Assembly (NCBI GenBank): GCA_023396215.1
Contig: JAEWWW010000147.1
Location: forward strand, 1 to 27,417
Direction of reading: 5' to 3'
DNA length: 27,417 nt
Origin: Bacillota bacterium
Lineage (GTDB): Bacteria > Bacillota > Clostridia > Oscillospirales > Ruminococcaceae
Below the pieces are notes generated by a model that was given only the letters and a program-made list of their open reading frames with translations, made no database searches and was not told the origin of the DNA. Positions 1 to 6,921 of the stretch are shown one piece after another. Each line of letters starts with the position of its first letter. The first letter of the stretch is position 1. Both the position numbers and the translations under genes were made by a program.

Positions 1-882
1 ACCGTCTGCCGGCTGATTAAGCTGGCCCGCGAAAGGGGCTATGTGAAGATTGAGGTGGTCAGCCCGCTGGAGCACGAAAGCTTTACCACCCTTGAGCGCG
101 GGCTGGAAAAACGCTTCGGTCTCAAAGAGGCGGTGGTCATCGGCGACAAGCTGGGCGACGACCAGGCACAAAAGGCGGAACTTGGCAAGGCGGTTGCCGC
201 TTATCTGCAGCGGGTGCTTGGCAAAAACGATGTTGTGGGCCTTTCGATGGGCAGCACCCTCTACGAGGTACCCAAGGCGGTGACCCATTCCATAGACGGA
301 CGCAACACCTTTGTGCCTGTTTTGGGCGCGGTGGGCCAGACCCATCCCGAAATCCACCCCAACACGCTGGTCAGCGCTTTTTCAAAGGCCTTTGGCGGTC
401 AGGCGATTTATCTACACGCCCCGGCCCACATCACCCATCAGGTGATAAAAGAAAACCTGCTGCTGGAGCCCAGCGTGCAGGAGGTTATGAAATATTACGA
501 CAAGCTGAATGTCTGTGTGGTAGGCATCGGCACCCCTCTGCCCGGTAGCGCCGTGATCAAAGCCAATTATTTTGACCAGACGCTCATCGATGAGATGTTT
601 GAACAGGGCATGGTGGGCGATATCTGCCTCCAGTTCTTCGATGTAAACGGCAATACCGACCGTTTTCCCATTAACCAGAACGCCTTTGGCCTTGAGCTGC
701 AAAAGCTCAGGAAGGTACCCCGCTCCATCGGCATCGCCACCGGCGTTCAAAAAACCAAGGCGGTTATCGGCGCTATCCGGGCCGGGTTTATCAACGTGCT
801 GATTGTGCACGCCGCGCTGGCCGAAAGTCTGCTTGCTTACAGCGACGACCAGCCACCCCCCCTGCTGTCACAGGCGGTGTAG
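1..882 (+). CDS. SorC/DeoR-type sugar-binding transcriptional regulator, 5'-truncated by window edge
   Basis: The reading frame is open from base 1, and 293 residues are visible. The codons before the GTG at 43 read T-V-C-R-L-I-K-L-A-R-E-R-G-Y, which matches the end of a helix-turn-helix and linker, so 43 is not the true start; only a few tens of N-terminal residues are missing. The rest is the SorC effector domain (NagB/RpiA-like fold) that binds phosphorylated sugars. Visible landmarks are VGLSMGSTLYEV, VVGIGTPLPGS, GDICLQFFDVNGN, and the C-terminal IGIATGVQKTKAVIGAIRAG. Family members repress or activate adjacent sugar or polyol genes and release DNA on binding a sugar phosphate. The next gene starts about 100 nt downstream on the same strand, so it is the likely target or operon partner. 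Family call is secure; the effector is unknown. Confidence 0.9.
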   Translation, partial: TVCRLIKLARERGYVKIEVVSPLEHESFTTLERGLEKRFGLKEAVVIGDKLGDDQAQKAELGKAVAAYLQRVLGKNDVVGLSMGSTLYEVPKAVTHSIDGRNTFVPVLGAVGQTHPEIHPNTLVSAFSKAFGGQAIYLHAPAHITHQVIKENLLLEPSVQEVMKYYDKLNVCVVGIGTPLPGSAVIKANYFDQTLIDEMFEQGMVGDICLQFFDVNGNTDRFPINQNAFGLELQKLRKVPRSIGIATGVQKTKAVIGAIRAGFINVLIVHAALAESLLAYSDDQPPPLLSQAV

Positions 883-980
883 CCTGCGGCTCCGCGCAAG
901 CGCCCCTTGGCTCCCTCAGTTCTCGGGCAATTTGCCTTTAGATAAGCAGTGTAATTAAGCGTTGAAAGGATTTGAAGATT

Positions 981-2288
981 ATGTTTGGAATGAGCCACGA
1001 ACTACTCAAATTGGAAGAACAAGGCAAGCCTATCCGCATTGGTATTATCGGTGCAGGCCAGATGGGCAGAGGCATGGTCAGCCAGACCGTGCTGATGAAG
1101 GGTATGATACCCAGCGTTGTAGTTGATATCGCGCAGGACAACGCCAAAAACGCCCTGCTGAACGCGGGCATCGCCGCCGAGGACATCAAGGTTGCCAAAA
1201 CCGGCGCCGAAGCCGCCGATTTCATCAAGGCCGGCAAATATGTTATCTCTGATAATGCTCAGGTGGCCATCGAGGCCGGCAATATCGACACCATCGTTGA
1301 CGCCACTGGCGTTACCGAGGTTGGCGCCAAGATTGCCGTTGACACCATCAACGCTCACAAGCATATCGTCATGCTCAACGTTGAAGCCGACGTTGTGGTC
1401 GGCCCCCTGCTTTACAAAATGGCCCGTGAAAAAGGCGTTGTTTACACCGGTTCTGCCGGCGACGAACCCGGCGCCGTCATGGAGCTTTACGACTTTGCCG
1501 TTTCTTTGGGCTACGATGTTCGGGTTATCGGTAAGGGCAAAAACAACAAGGTTGACCTGAGCTCCACCCCCGACACCGTGCTGGAGGAAGCAACCCGCAA
1601 AAACATGAGCCCCAAAATGCTCACCGCCTTTAAAGACGGCACCAAGACCATGGTAGAAATGACCGCTATGTCCAACGCCACCGGCTATCTGCCCGACGTG
1701 GTTGGCGGCCATGCCCAGTATGCCTCGGTCAGCGAGCTGCCCGGCATCTACCGCCTCAAGAGCGAGGGCGGTATTCTCAACAGCTACAACGTTGTAGACT
1801 ATGTCAACGGCGTTGCCCCCGGCGTATATATCATCGTTTCCAGCAAGCTGCCCGAGGTTCACCACGAGATGCAGTACCTCTCGATGGGCCCTGGCCCCAA
1901 CTATGTGCTGTTCCGCCCCTATCACCTGTGCAGCCTTGAAACCCCCATGTCGGTGGCCCGCATCTCTGTCTTCAATCAGCCTTCCATCGTTCCCATCGCC
2001 GGCGCTCCCTTCTCTGAAACCACCACCATCGCCAAGAAAGACCTCAAGGCCGGCGAATATCTGGATGGCATCGGCGCTTACACCGTTCATGGCTCTATTC
2101 ATTCCTACAAAGAGGCCAAAGCTCTTAACGCTCTGCCTCTGGGCCTTGTCAACAAAAAGACCCGCATGAAGGTCGATGTGAAAAAGGGCGATCTCATTAC
2201 CTACGATATGGTTGACCTTGCAGAAGATTCCTACATTCTCAAGCTGAGAAGAGAGCAGGACGCTCTGCTGGCCAAGGGCGCGCTTTAA
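981..2288 (+). CDS. NAD(P)-dependent dehydrogenase with C-terminal SAF domain (COG4091, homoserine-dehydrogenase-like)
   Basis: 435 residues. The N-terminal Rossmann motif GIIGAGQMGRGM near residues 21-32 shows NAD(P) binding. The middle resembles homoserine dehydrogenase, with VDATGVTEVGAKIAVDTI and a SAGDEPGAVMEL segment. The last ~100 residues (from about IAKKDLKAGEYLDGIG) look like a SAF domain, as in antifreeze, sialic-acid synthase and altronate dehydratase proteins. I chose ATG 981 because the GAAAGGA at 964-970 is 10 nt upstream; an in-frame TTG at 972 would sit almost on top of it. Proteins of this architecture occur in polyol and sugar-acid catabolic loci and are unlikely to be the biosynthetic homoserine dehydrogenase, which carries an ACT domain instead. 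The SorC regulator upstream suggests a sugar-derived substrate. Codon use is richer in GTT/GCT/TCT than in neighbours, hinting at high expression. Confidence 0.85.
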   Translation: MFGMSHELLKLEEQGKPIRIGIIGAGQMGRGMVSQTVLMKGMIPSVVVDIAQDNAKNALLNAGIAAEDIKVAKTGAEAADFIKAGKYVISDNAQVAIEAGNIDTIVDATGVTEVGAKIAVDTINAHKHIVMLNVEADVVVGPLLYKMAREKGVVYTGSAGDEPGAVMELYDFAVSLGYDVRVIGKGKNNKVDLSSTPDTVLEEATRKNMSPKMLTAFKDGTKTMVEMTAMSNATGYLPDVVGGHAQYASVSELPGIYRLKSEGGILNSYNVVDYVNGVAPGVYIIVSSKLPEVHHEMQYLSMGPGPNYVLFRPYHLCSLETPMSVARISVFNQPSIVPIAGAPFSETTTIAKKDLKAGEYLDGIGAYTVHGSIHSYKEAKALNALPLGLVNKKTRMKVDVKKGDLITYDMVDLAEDSYILKLRREQDALLAKGAL

Positions 2289-2421
2289 GCAATCATCTTT
2301 CCCCTGCGGCCTGATACCCGTCTTTGAAATGGTTTTGCACCGAACAGGCAACCGTCTTACTCTGCGACGCAGCAAACGCTTTCATAACCGTCGATGCATC
2401 TGTGCGAAGCCCTTCATATGT

Positions 2422-2460
2422 AAAACTGCCGGCTGTGTTTTCACCGCCGGCAGTTTATCT
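2422..2460 (+). terminator. Intrinsic-terminator-like hairpin after the SAF dehydrogenase
   Basis: AAACTGCCGGC (2423-2433) pairs perfectly with GCCGGCAGTTT (2446-2456) around a 12-nt loop, followed by a short T-rich tract. The A-rich 5' side makes it plausible in both directions. Confidence 0.6.
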
Positions 2461-2531
2461 TTGCATATGTATATATATAATAAGGTATAGACGGCCCATT
2501 TTTTACCCTCAAAACCGGAGCGTCCTCCGCC

Positions 2532-2568
2532 AGAGGCTCCTTGGCCGATTGGCCGGCCCTCTTTTTTA
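2532..2568 (+). terminator. Second terminator-like hairpin
   Basis: AGAGG (2532-2536) pairs with CCTCT (2558-2562), and inner GGCC (2543-2546) with GGCC (2551-2554), with an internal bulge between. A run of T residues follows. The stem is weaker than the one at 2422. Confidence 0.4.
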
Positions 2569-2588
2569 TCGCGCTGCCCGTCCCGCTG

Positions 2589-2626
2589 TTGAAATGTACG
2601 GTTGTTTTGTTATAATAAAGTATAAC
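2589..2626 (+). promoter_or_regulatory. Promoter of the MgtC gene with palindrome over the -10
   Basis: TTGAAA (2589-2594), 16-nt spacer, TATAAT (2611-2616). The palindrome GTTATA-ataaag-TATAAC (2609-2626) covers the -10 and could be an operator; no regulator can be assigned. Confidence 0.5.
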
Positions 2627-2690
2627 AGACAGCAGGCGGCTGCCGCCGCTTCCGGCGCAGCACACATCCCAGAATAAGGAGTGCATTCAT

Positions 2691-3389
2691 TTGCTGCCTA
2701 TCTTTGATATCTTTCGCGAGCTGAATATCCTTTCCATCTTTGTACGGTTTTTTGTGGTCACCCTTTGCAGCGGCGTCATCGGCATGGAGCGCGGGCAAAA
2801 GGGGCGGGCAGCCGGGCTGCGCACCCATGTGGTGGTGGCACTGGGGGCCGCCATGGTCATGCTCACCAACCAGTATATCATCGCCTACATCAACCCCAAC
2901 GCCGACCCGGCCCGTCTGGGTGCGCAGGTCATCAGCGGCATCGGCTTTTTGGGCGCGGGCACCATTCTGGTCACCGGCCACCAAAAAATAAAGGGGCTTA
3001 CCACCGCCGCCGGGCTTTGGGCTTCGGCCTGCATGGGGCTCTCGGTGGGAGGCGGCTTCATTGAAATCGGCATCATCGCCACCCTATTTATCCTATTTTC
3101 CATGACTGTTTTGCAAAGCTGGGAGCTGCGCCTGAGCAACGCGGCGACGCTGTTGGATGTGGAGGTTGAGCTGGAGGATTTGGAGCAGGTGCCCGACCTG
3201 CTGGCTTATGCGCGGCAGCAAGGCTCCGAGATTAAAAACCTCGACATCATCAAAGACCCCGACCGGCTTTCCACACCGGGGAATGTGGTGGTGCAGATTA
3301 CCCTGCGACAGTCCAAGAATGTCAACGCCGACGCCCTCATCTCAAGGCTGAGCGCCCGCAAAGAGGTCATCCATCTGAAGGAGCTGTAA
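2691..3389 (+). CDS. MgtC/SapB family membrane protein
   Basis: 232 residues, the usual family length. The N-terminal half is hydrophobic with several membrane segments and the family signature GVIGMERGQKGRAAGLRTHVVVALGAA, then GIGFLGAGTIL and GLTTAAGLWASACMGLSVGGG. The C-terminal ~80 residues are soluble and alternate beta/alpha (DVEVELEDLEQVPDLLAYARQQG), matching the ACT-like tail of MgtC proteins. MgtC proteins act in the inner membrane, support growth at low magnesium and modulate the F-type ATPase in pathogens; in commensals the role is not settled. TTG 2691 is chosen because AAGGAG at 2676-2681 lies 9 nt upstream and no ATG fits. It is transcribed alone between its own promoter and a strong terminator. 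Confidence 0.9.
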   Translation: MLPIFDIFRELNILSIFVRFFVVTLCSGVIGMERGQKGRAAGLRTHVVVALGAAMVMLTNQYIIAYINPNADPARLGAQVISGIGFLGAGTILVTGHQKIKGLTTAAGLWASACMGLSVGGGFIEIGIIATLFILFSMTVLQSWELRLSNAATLLDVEVELEDLEQVPDLLAYARQQGSEIKNLDIIKDPDRLSTPGNVVVQITLRQSKNVNADALISRLSARKEVIHLKEL

Positions 3390-3398
3390 AAACGCCAC

Positions 3399-3440
3399 AG
3401 CCCTCGCTGCACCGCTGTGCAGGAGGGCTGCCGTCTTTTA
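3399..3440. terminator. Strong, probably bidirectional terminator
   Basis: AGCCCTC (3399-3405) and CTGCAC (3407-3412) pair with GTGCAG (3417-3422) and GAGGGCT (3423-3429) around a CGCT loop with one bulged G. TCTTTTA follows on the plus side and the reverse complement is followed by GTTTTTA. It lies between the convergent MgtC and TIM-barrel genes. Confidence 0.8.
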
Positions 3441-3512
3441 TAATGATGTATTTTCTCACTGGGGCCCGCAGCGCTGCGCAGCCCAACCTTCCGGGTGCGT
3501 GGGGATGCCGCG

Positions 3513-4190
3513 TCAATCCCGGGGCTTGCCCTCGCGGTAGCGATGCATCAGGTCTTTGAACAGCTCGCCGTTGGTGGGGGGCGTCCAGGTGATGGCGTTG
3601 GCCCCGGCCTCGATGGTCTGGCGGATGCTCTCCTCGGTGGGGCCTCCGGTGGCGATAATCGCCGCATATGGGTGCTGCTGGCGGATTTTCTCCACCAGCG
3701 CGGCGGTTTTGCCCGCTGCCGAAACGTTCAGGATGCTGGCCCCCGCCGCCAGACGGCCGGCCACATCGTCGTTTTCTGAAACAACGGTCACCACAATGGG
3801 GATATCTATCCGCTGGGACATGCGGTAGATAGTCTCGTTGGGGGTAGGCGCGTTCACCACAACCCCAATCGACCCCTGAAACTCGGCGTGCAGGGCCAGA
3901 TTAATCACCCGGTGGCCGGTGGTGGTGCCGCCCCCCACCCCGCAAAAAACCGGGATATCGGCGGCCAGCATCAGCGCCTGGGTAATCACCGGCTGGGGGG
4001 TAAAGGGGTAAACCGCAATCACCGCGTCGGCGTTTACATTGCGCATAATCGAAACATCGGTGGTAAAAACAATCGAACGAATGCGCTTGCCAAAGATGCG
4101 AATGCCGCTGGCATTGCGAATCACCTCAGGCACCGTGAGCATGTGCTTGCGCAGATTTCCGTGAAATTCGGGTATCCATCGCTCTGCCAT
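3513..4190 (-). CDS. Uncharacterised TIM-barrel protein (phosphate-binding barrel, 'hydrolase'-like)
   Basis: 225 residues, repeating beta/alpha pattern throughout. Strands such as DAVIAVYPF, IPVFCGVGGGT, GSIGVVVNAPTP, IPIVVTVVSE, ASILNVSAA and YAAIIATGGPTEESIRQTIEAGANAITW read as successive strands of a (beta/alpha)8 barrel. ATGGPT followed by a helix and AGANAI is the type of C-terminal phosphate-binding loop seen in NanE, ThiG and IMP-dehydrogenase-like barrels. No catalytic residue set can be assigned, so the reaction is unknown. ATG 4190 has AAAGGAGG (complement of 4200-4207) about 9 nt upstream. It is alone on its strand, convergent with the MgtC gene and divergent from the flavin reductase, with its own promoter at 4225-4254. 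Confidence 0.7.
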   Translation of the reverse strand: MAERWIPEFHGNLRKHMLTVPEVIRNASGIRIFGKRIRSIVFTTDVSIMRNVNADAVIAVYPFTPQPVITQALMLAADIPVFCGVGGGTTTGHRVINLALHAEFQGSIGVVVNAPTPNETIYRMSQRIDIPIVVTVVSENDDVAGRLAAGASILNVSAAGKTAALVEKIRQQHPYAAIIATGGPTEESIRQTIEAGANAITWTPPTNGELFKDLMHRYREGKPRD

Positions 4191-4224
4191 AGTTTTTTCC
4201 TCCTTTGGGGGTATTTGTTGGGCA

Positions 4225-4254
4225 ATTCTATCATACCTTTAAAGATGAAAACAA
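4225..4254 (-). promoter_or_regulatory. Promoter of the TIM-barrel gene
   Basis: On the minus strand TTGTTT (complement of 4249-4254), 18-nt spacer, TAGAAT (complement of 4225-4230). The reading start at 4190 lies about 28 nt downstream of the expected transcription start. Confidence 0.45.
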
Positions 4255-4405
4255 TTGTATTATGTTAATATATGGTTAAAACATAGAATGTTTTTAACGG
4301 TGCAGCAATATTATAGCAAAAGGCAGCCGGTTCTTACAATCTGTATTTTTTGCCTGCCCCGGGGGCGGGTGCAACCGGCACACTGGATGACAGGGAGGAT
4401 TTTAC

Positions 4406-4909
4406 ATGCAGCAGTTCAAAGAGCTCAACCCGCAGGAGCTGGGGGATAACCCATTTCGCCTCATTGGCAAAGACTGGATGCTTATCTCGGCGCAGCACGA
4501 GGGGGTAGCCAATACCATGACCGCCAGTTGGGGCGGGCTGGGGGTTTTGTGGCACCGCCCGGTGGCCACCGTCTATATCCGCCCCCAACGTTTCACCTCC
4601 GGGCTGGTGAATGCGGCGCCCACCTTCTCCCTCTGCTTCTTTGACGAGAGCCAGCGGGAAAACCTCACCTACTGCGGCAGGGTATCGGGCCGCGACGAGG
4701 ATAAGTTTGCCCGCTGCGGCTTTGACGTGCTGGAGGTGGAGGGCGCGCCGGTTTTTGCGCAGGCCCGGCTTGCACTGGTGTGCAAAAAGCTTTATACCCA
4801 CGATATCGACCCCGCCCGCTTTTTGGAGGAGTCGATTGACCAGAACTACCCCAACAAGGATTACCACCGCATGTTCATCGGCGAAATTTTAAGGGTGCTG
4901 GTCAAATAG
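4406..4909 (+). CDS. Flavin reductase-like protein (FMN-binding split barrel)
   Basis: 167 residues, typical for the flavin-reductase-like domain. The motif NTMTASWGGLGVLWHRPVATVYIRPQRFT is the hallmark FMN-contacting stretch, followed by FSLCFFDESQRENLTYCGRVSGRDEDKF and a C-terminal strand HRMFIGEILRVLV. Such proteins bind FMN and either supply reduced flavin to a partner monooxygenase or act on their own; no partner is adjacent. AGGGAGG at 4391-4397 precedes ATG 4406 with normal spacing. It appears to be a single-gene transcript ending at the hairpin at 4985. Confidence 0.85.
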   Translation: MQQFKELNPQELGDNPFRLIGKDWMLISAQHEGVANTMTASWGGLGVLWHRPVATVYIRPQRFTSGLVNAAPTFSLCFFDESQRENLTYCGRVSGRDEDKFARCGFDVLEVEGAPVFAQARLALVCKKLYTHDIDPARFLEESIDQNYPNKDYHRMFIGEILRVLVK

Positions 4910-4984
4910 CCCGACTCCCTGTAATCAAACGCGCCTTTGCCACCTGCGTAATATATTTTGTAATTTGCCTTTTTTGACAAACTG

Positions 4985-5013
4985 ACCGCCTGCCTTTTGG
5001 CAGGCGGTTTTTG
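4985..5013 (+). terminator. Strong intrinsic terminator
   Basis: ACCGCCTGCC (4985-4994), TTTT loop, GGCAGGCGGT (4999-5008), then TTTTT. It ends the flavin-reductase transcript and separates it from the convergent ribbon-helix-helix gene. Confidence 0.85.
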
Positions 5014-5025
5014 TATGGGGCAGGC

Positions 5026-5208
5026 TTATGTCAAACCGCTATTTCTTTTCAGCTCAATTTTGCCATGTTCTTTTTCATAGGCGGCTACACAATCTCTGAT
5101 TAGAATCAAAATCTGGCTGTTGGCCGAGCGGCCCTCATAATCGGCCACCACATGCAGCTTATGCAGCATCTCTTGCTCAATGCGTATCGAAAGGCTCTTT
5201 ACAGGCAC
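5026..5208 (-). CDS. Ribbon-helix-helix (Arc/MetJ-type) DNA-binding protein
   Basis: 60 residues. The opening VKSLSIRIEQEMLHKLHVVADYEGRSANSQILILIRDCVAAYEKEHG has the RHH layout: a short beta strand (SLSIRI), helix 1 (EQEMLHKLHVVADYEG), the turn RSAN and helix 2 (SQILILIRDCVAAYEKEH). RHH proteins are dimers that insert the paired beta strand into the major groove. Start is GTG 5208 with GGGAG 9 nt upstream. It lies 39 nt downstream of the XRE gene on the same strand, so the two are probably co-transcribed. It could be an antitoxin, but no toxin gene is adjacent. Confidence 0.7.
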   Translation of the reverse strand: MPVKSLSIRIEQEMLHKLHVVADYEGRSANSQILILIRDCVAAYEKEHGKIELKRNSGLT

Positions 5209-5247
5209 AAAAGCCCACTCCCTTCAAAGTTTGTATCTGCCCGGGGC

Positions 5248-5460
5248 TTACGGGTAGGGCTTCCGGCTGTCGGTCAGCCCCAGCAGGTAATCCACGCTTG
5301 TGCCATAAAACCTCGCTAGCTTTATCAGCGAGACGCTGGGAATATCCAAGGCCCCGGTTTCGTAGCGGGAGTAGGTGGTCTGGCTGATGTTCAGCAAGGC
5401 TGCAACGGTTTGTTGGCTCAAATCCCGGTCTTCGCGCAAATCTCTCAGGCGTCGGTACAT
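5248..5460 (-). CDS. Small XRE-family helix-turn-helix regulator
   Basis: 70 residues, a single Cro/C1-type domain: RLRDLREDRDLSQQTVAALL, NISQTTYSRYETGALDIP and SLIKLARFYGTSVDYLLGL match all five helices and end with the usual short tail. I place the start at ATG 5460 rather than the GTG at 5469 because the GAGG Shine-Dalgarno lies about 8 nt before the ATG and would overlap the GTG. Divergent from the short ORF at 5572, with two operator-like repeats between them (5485-5532), the classic arrangement of an autoregulating repressor. The tail is too short for an effector domain. Confidence 0.85.
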   Translation of the reverse strand: MYRRLRDLREDRDLSQQTVAALLNISQTTYSRYETGALDIPSVSLIKLARFYGTSVDYLLGLTDSRKPYP

Positions 5461-5484
5461 CAATTTCACCTCAGAAACATTTTA

Positions 5485-5504
5485 TTTTATGCGTTTATTG
5501 CATA
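5485..5504. promoter_or_regulatory. Operator-like repeat 1 beside the XRE gene
   Basis: 20-bp copy built around TATGCG-TTTAT-TGCATA, an imperfect palindrome with one mismatched arm position. It is 19/20 identical to the copy at 5510 and starts 25 bp before it. Confidence 0.6.
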
Positions 5505-5509
5505 TTACA

Positions 5510-5532
5510 TTTTATGCGTTTATCGCATAAAA
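5510..5532. promoter_or_regulatory. Operator-like repeat 2, perfect palindrome
   Basis: TTTTATGCG (5510-5518), TTTAT, CGCATAAAA (5524-5532): perfect 9-bp arms. It sits within a possible rightward promoter TTACAT (5505-5510), 17 nt, TAAAAT (5528-5533), so binding there would block transcription of the rightward short ORF as well as the XRE gene. Confidence 0.65.
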
Positions 5533-5571
5533 TATGTTGGGATAGTTTGATAGATACAGGAGGGTTTCTAC

Positions 5572-5736
5572 GTGGATTATCAAAAAATGTATATCCATCT
5601 CTTCAACAGGATAGCCGATGTTATCGACGAGCTGTAGCAGGCGCAGCAACAGACGGAACAGATGTACATCGAAAGCCCCCCGGCAAAGCTGCTCTTGCTG
5701 GAACAGGAGGAGGATGCCACCCCACCCATCCCGTAA
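5572..5736 (+). pseudogene. Short ORF of about 54 codons with an in-frame amber codon
   Basis: GTG 5572 follows AGGAGG (5558-5563) by 8 nt, an excellent initiation site. Reading gives MDYQKMYIHLFNRIADVIDEL, then TAG at 5635-5637, then in the same frame QAQQQTEQMYIESPPAKLLLL and an acidic Pro-rich end, stopping at TAA 5734. The frame keeps amphipathic, protein-like composition after the TAG, ending with a Glu/Asp-rich segment. It resembles small hypothetical proteins that often accompany XRE genes in Clostridia, in which the first helix continues into a QAQQ-type segment. A single C-to-T or G-to-T change in CAG or GAG would create this TAG. Likely a recent nonsense mutation; a functional 21-residue peptide or readthrough is possible. 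Confidence 0.55.
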
Positions 5737-5922
5737 ATCCGGGGGCGGTTGGTAGGGTAGCGGTCGGCGGGCAATTTCCCTCCTTGGAGAGGTGGCCGAA
5801 AACCGGGGTGGTTTCTCTGCAATATCCCCGCATAGCTGCGGCGGCAGTCAGCCGCCATCCGCCCCGTGCCGCCTTTTCCTCCCCAAACAGGAGCCTCCGC
5901 CCCGCCAAATTCACCGGCACAA
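5737..5922. other. GC-rich intergenic stretch before the GntR gene
   Basis: No credible gene. The section around 5777-5822 (CCCTCCTTGGAGAGGTGGCC, then GGGGTGGTTTC) has the look of repetitive intergenic sequence found in gut Firmicutes; that likeness is from memory and not verified. Confidence 0.35.
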
Positions 5923-5952
5923 TTGACGCGGCGCTTTACCGTAGGGTACAAT
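5923..5952 (+). promoter_or_regulatory. Promoter of the GntR gene
   Basis: TTGACG (5923-5928), 18-nt spacer, TACAAT (5947-5952), about 50 nt before the start codon. No copy of the AAATGTAT-type palindrome was found here, so autoregulation is not evident. Confidence 0.6.
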
Positions 5953-6002
5953 ATAAAAAGTATCAAACATATGGTAGCTCCAACGGCAGGGAGGAAACAG
6001 GA

Positions 6003-6773
6003 ATGGCCTGGGATATCTGGCAGGAAACGCTGCGCATTGACGACGACACCCCGTTGTACCGGCAGCTTGAAACCATCATCTTGAAACACATCAAAGAAAA
6101 CGACCTGAAGCCGGGGGATATGGTGCCGTCGGAGGGGGAGTTCTGCGCCCGCTACCGCCTGAGCCGCTCCACCGTGCGGCAGGCCTTCAAGCGGCTGGAG
6201 CAGAAGGGCCTTATCCTCCGCCGCCGGGGCTTGGGCAGCTTTATCGCCGAGCCCAAGGTGAGCCGCAATCTGGATTATATGTACAGCTTTACCAGCCAGC
6301 TTTCTGACATGGGGTATGAAACCTCGTCCCAAGTGCTGCATTTTGAAGAAACCACGCTGGACGCCGACACCGCCCAGCTTCTGGGGCTGGAGCCCGGCCT
6401 GCCGGTCTACTCCATCGAGCGGCTGCGGCTGGGGGGCGGCCTGCCCATGCTGCTGGAGGCCACTCTCATTGTCCGCAGCTTTTCGCCCGCGCTTTCGGCC
6501 GCCGCCATCGAGAAGGAGTCGCTTTACCGCATGCTTAAAGACAACGGCCTCGAGATGGGCCAAGCGGTGGAAAGCTATGAGCCGATTGTAATGGATAAGA
6601 AAACCCAAAAGCTGCTGCAGAGTGAAAGCAACCCCTGCGCCTTTTTGATTCGGCGCAAAAGCTACACCAAGGAGGGACAGCTTTTTGAGTACACCCGCTC
6701 GGTGATGCCCGGGCAGCGCTCGCGGCTTGAAATCACCCTGCGTGAAGACAGCATCAGTCTGGGGCGTTTCTAA
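6003..6773 (+). CDS. GntR/HutC-family regulator with UTRA domain
   Basis: 256 residues. Residues ~15-80 form the GntR winged helix: PLYRQLETIILKHIKENDLK, PGDMVPSEGEFCARYRLSRST and VRQAFKRLEQKGLILRRRG. Residues ~90-250 are a UTRA effector domain (YMYSFTSQLSDMGYETSSQV at its start, the SIERLRL strand, LFEYTRSVMPG near the end), which binds small sugars, sugar phosphates or organic acids. The start is ATG 6003 with AGGGAGG at 5988-5994; the longer upstream open frame lacks a ribosome site and covers the promoter. The palindrome at 6982-6998 before the next gene, repeated at 12951-12965, is its most likely operator. The last three codons plus TAA coincide with the left end of an inverted-repeat element (6761). 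Confidence 0.9.
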   Translation: MAWDIWQETLRIDDDTPLYRQLETIILKHIKENDLKPGDMVPSEGEFCARYRLSRSTVRQAFKRLEQKGLILRRRGLGSFIAEPKVSRNLDYMYSFTSQLSDMGYETSSQVLHFEETTLDADTAQLLGLEPGLPVYSIERLRLGGGLPMLLEATLIVRSFSPALSAAAIEKESLYRMLKDNGLEMGQAVESYEPIVMDKKTQKLLQSESNPCAFLIRRKSYTKEGQLFEYTRSVMPGQRSRLEITLREDSISLGRF

Positions 6774-6921
6774 AAGCCGAAAACCGCCGGAGCATCTGCC
6801 CAAAGCGGGCGGATGCAAGGCAAAAAACGCAGGAATACTTCATGTATTCCCAGCATTTTTAACGCCGCAAACGCTGTTTTTTAAAAAAATTTTAAAAGAG
6901 TGAAGTTCTCAGAATGCCCCC
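6761..6921. mobile_element. Miniature inverted-repeat element (family 1, copy A)
   Basis: About 161 bp with imperfect inverted ends: GGGGCGTTTCTAAAA at 6761-6775 and, inverted, GGGGGCATTCTGAGAAC ending at 6921, followed by TA. The body contains GCAAGGCAAAAAACGC and the hairpin GGAATAC (6832-6838) / GTATTCC (6844-6850), shared with the copies at 16259-16580. No coding capacity. It begins inside the last codons of the GntR gene. Confidence 0.65.

Larger units (their letters stand above)
2289..2690. other. Intergenic region before the MgtC gene
   Basis: 402 nt without a convincing gene. It holds two terminator-like hairpins (2422-2460 and 2532-2568) and a promoter with an overlapping palindrome (2589-2626). 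The open frames here lack ribosome binding sites and family signatures. Confidence 0.6.

Noticed and set aside
981..2288. Biosynthetic homoserine dehydrogenase (hom)
   Set aside because: It has a SAF domain instead of an ACT domain and sits beside a SorC regulator.
1002..2375. 457-codon minus-strand open frame opposite the SAF dehydrogenase
   Set aside because: Antisense composition with no family pattern; the plus-strand gene is clear.
2324..2686. Open frames between the SAF dehydrogenase and the MgtC gene
   Set aside because: They span two hairpins and a promoter, with no protein signature.
5026..5460. Toxin-antitoxin module
   Set aside because: The ribbon-helix-helix and XRE genes are both DNA-binding types; no toxin-like gene (RelE, PIN, Fic) is next to them.
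5514..6002. N-terminal extension of the GntR gene
   Set aside because: The extension crosses the promoter at 5923-5952 and has no ribosome site; ATG 6003 has AGGGAGG and starts at the conserved domain.
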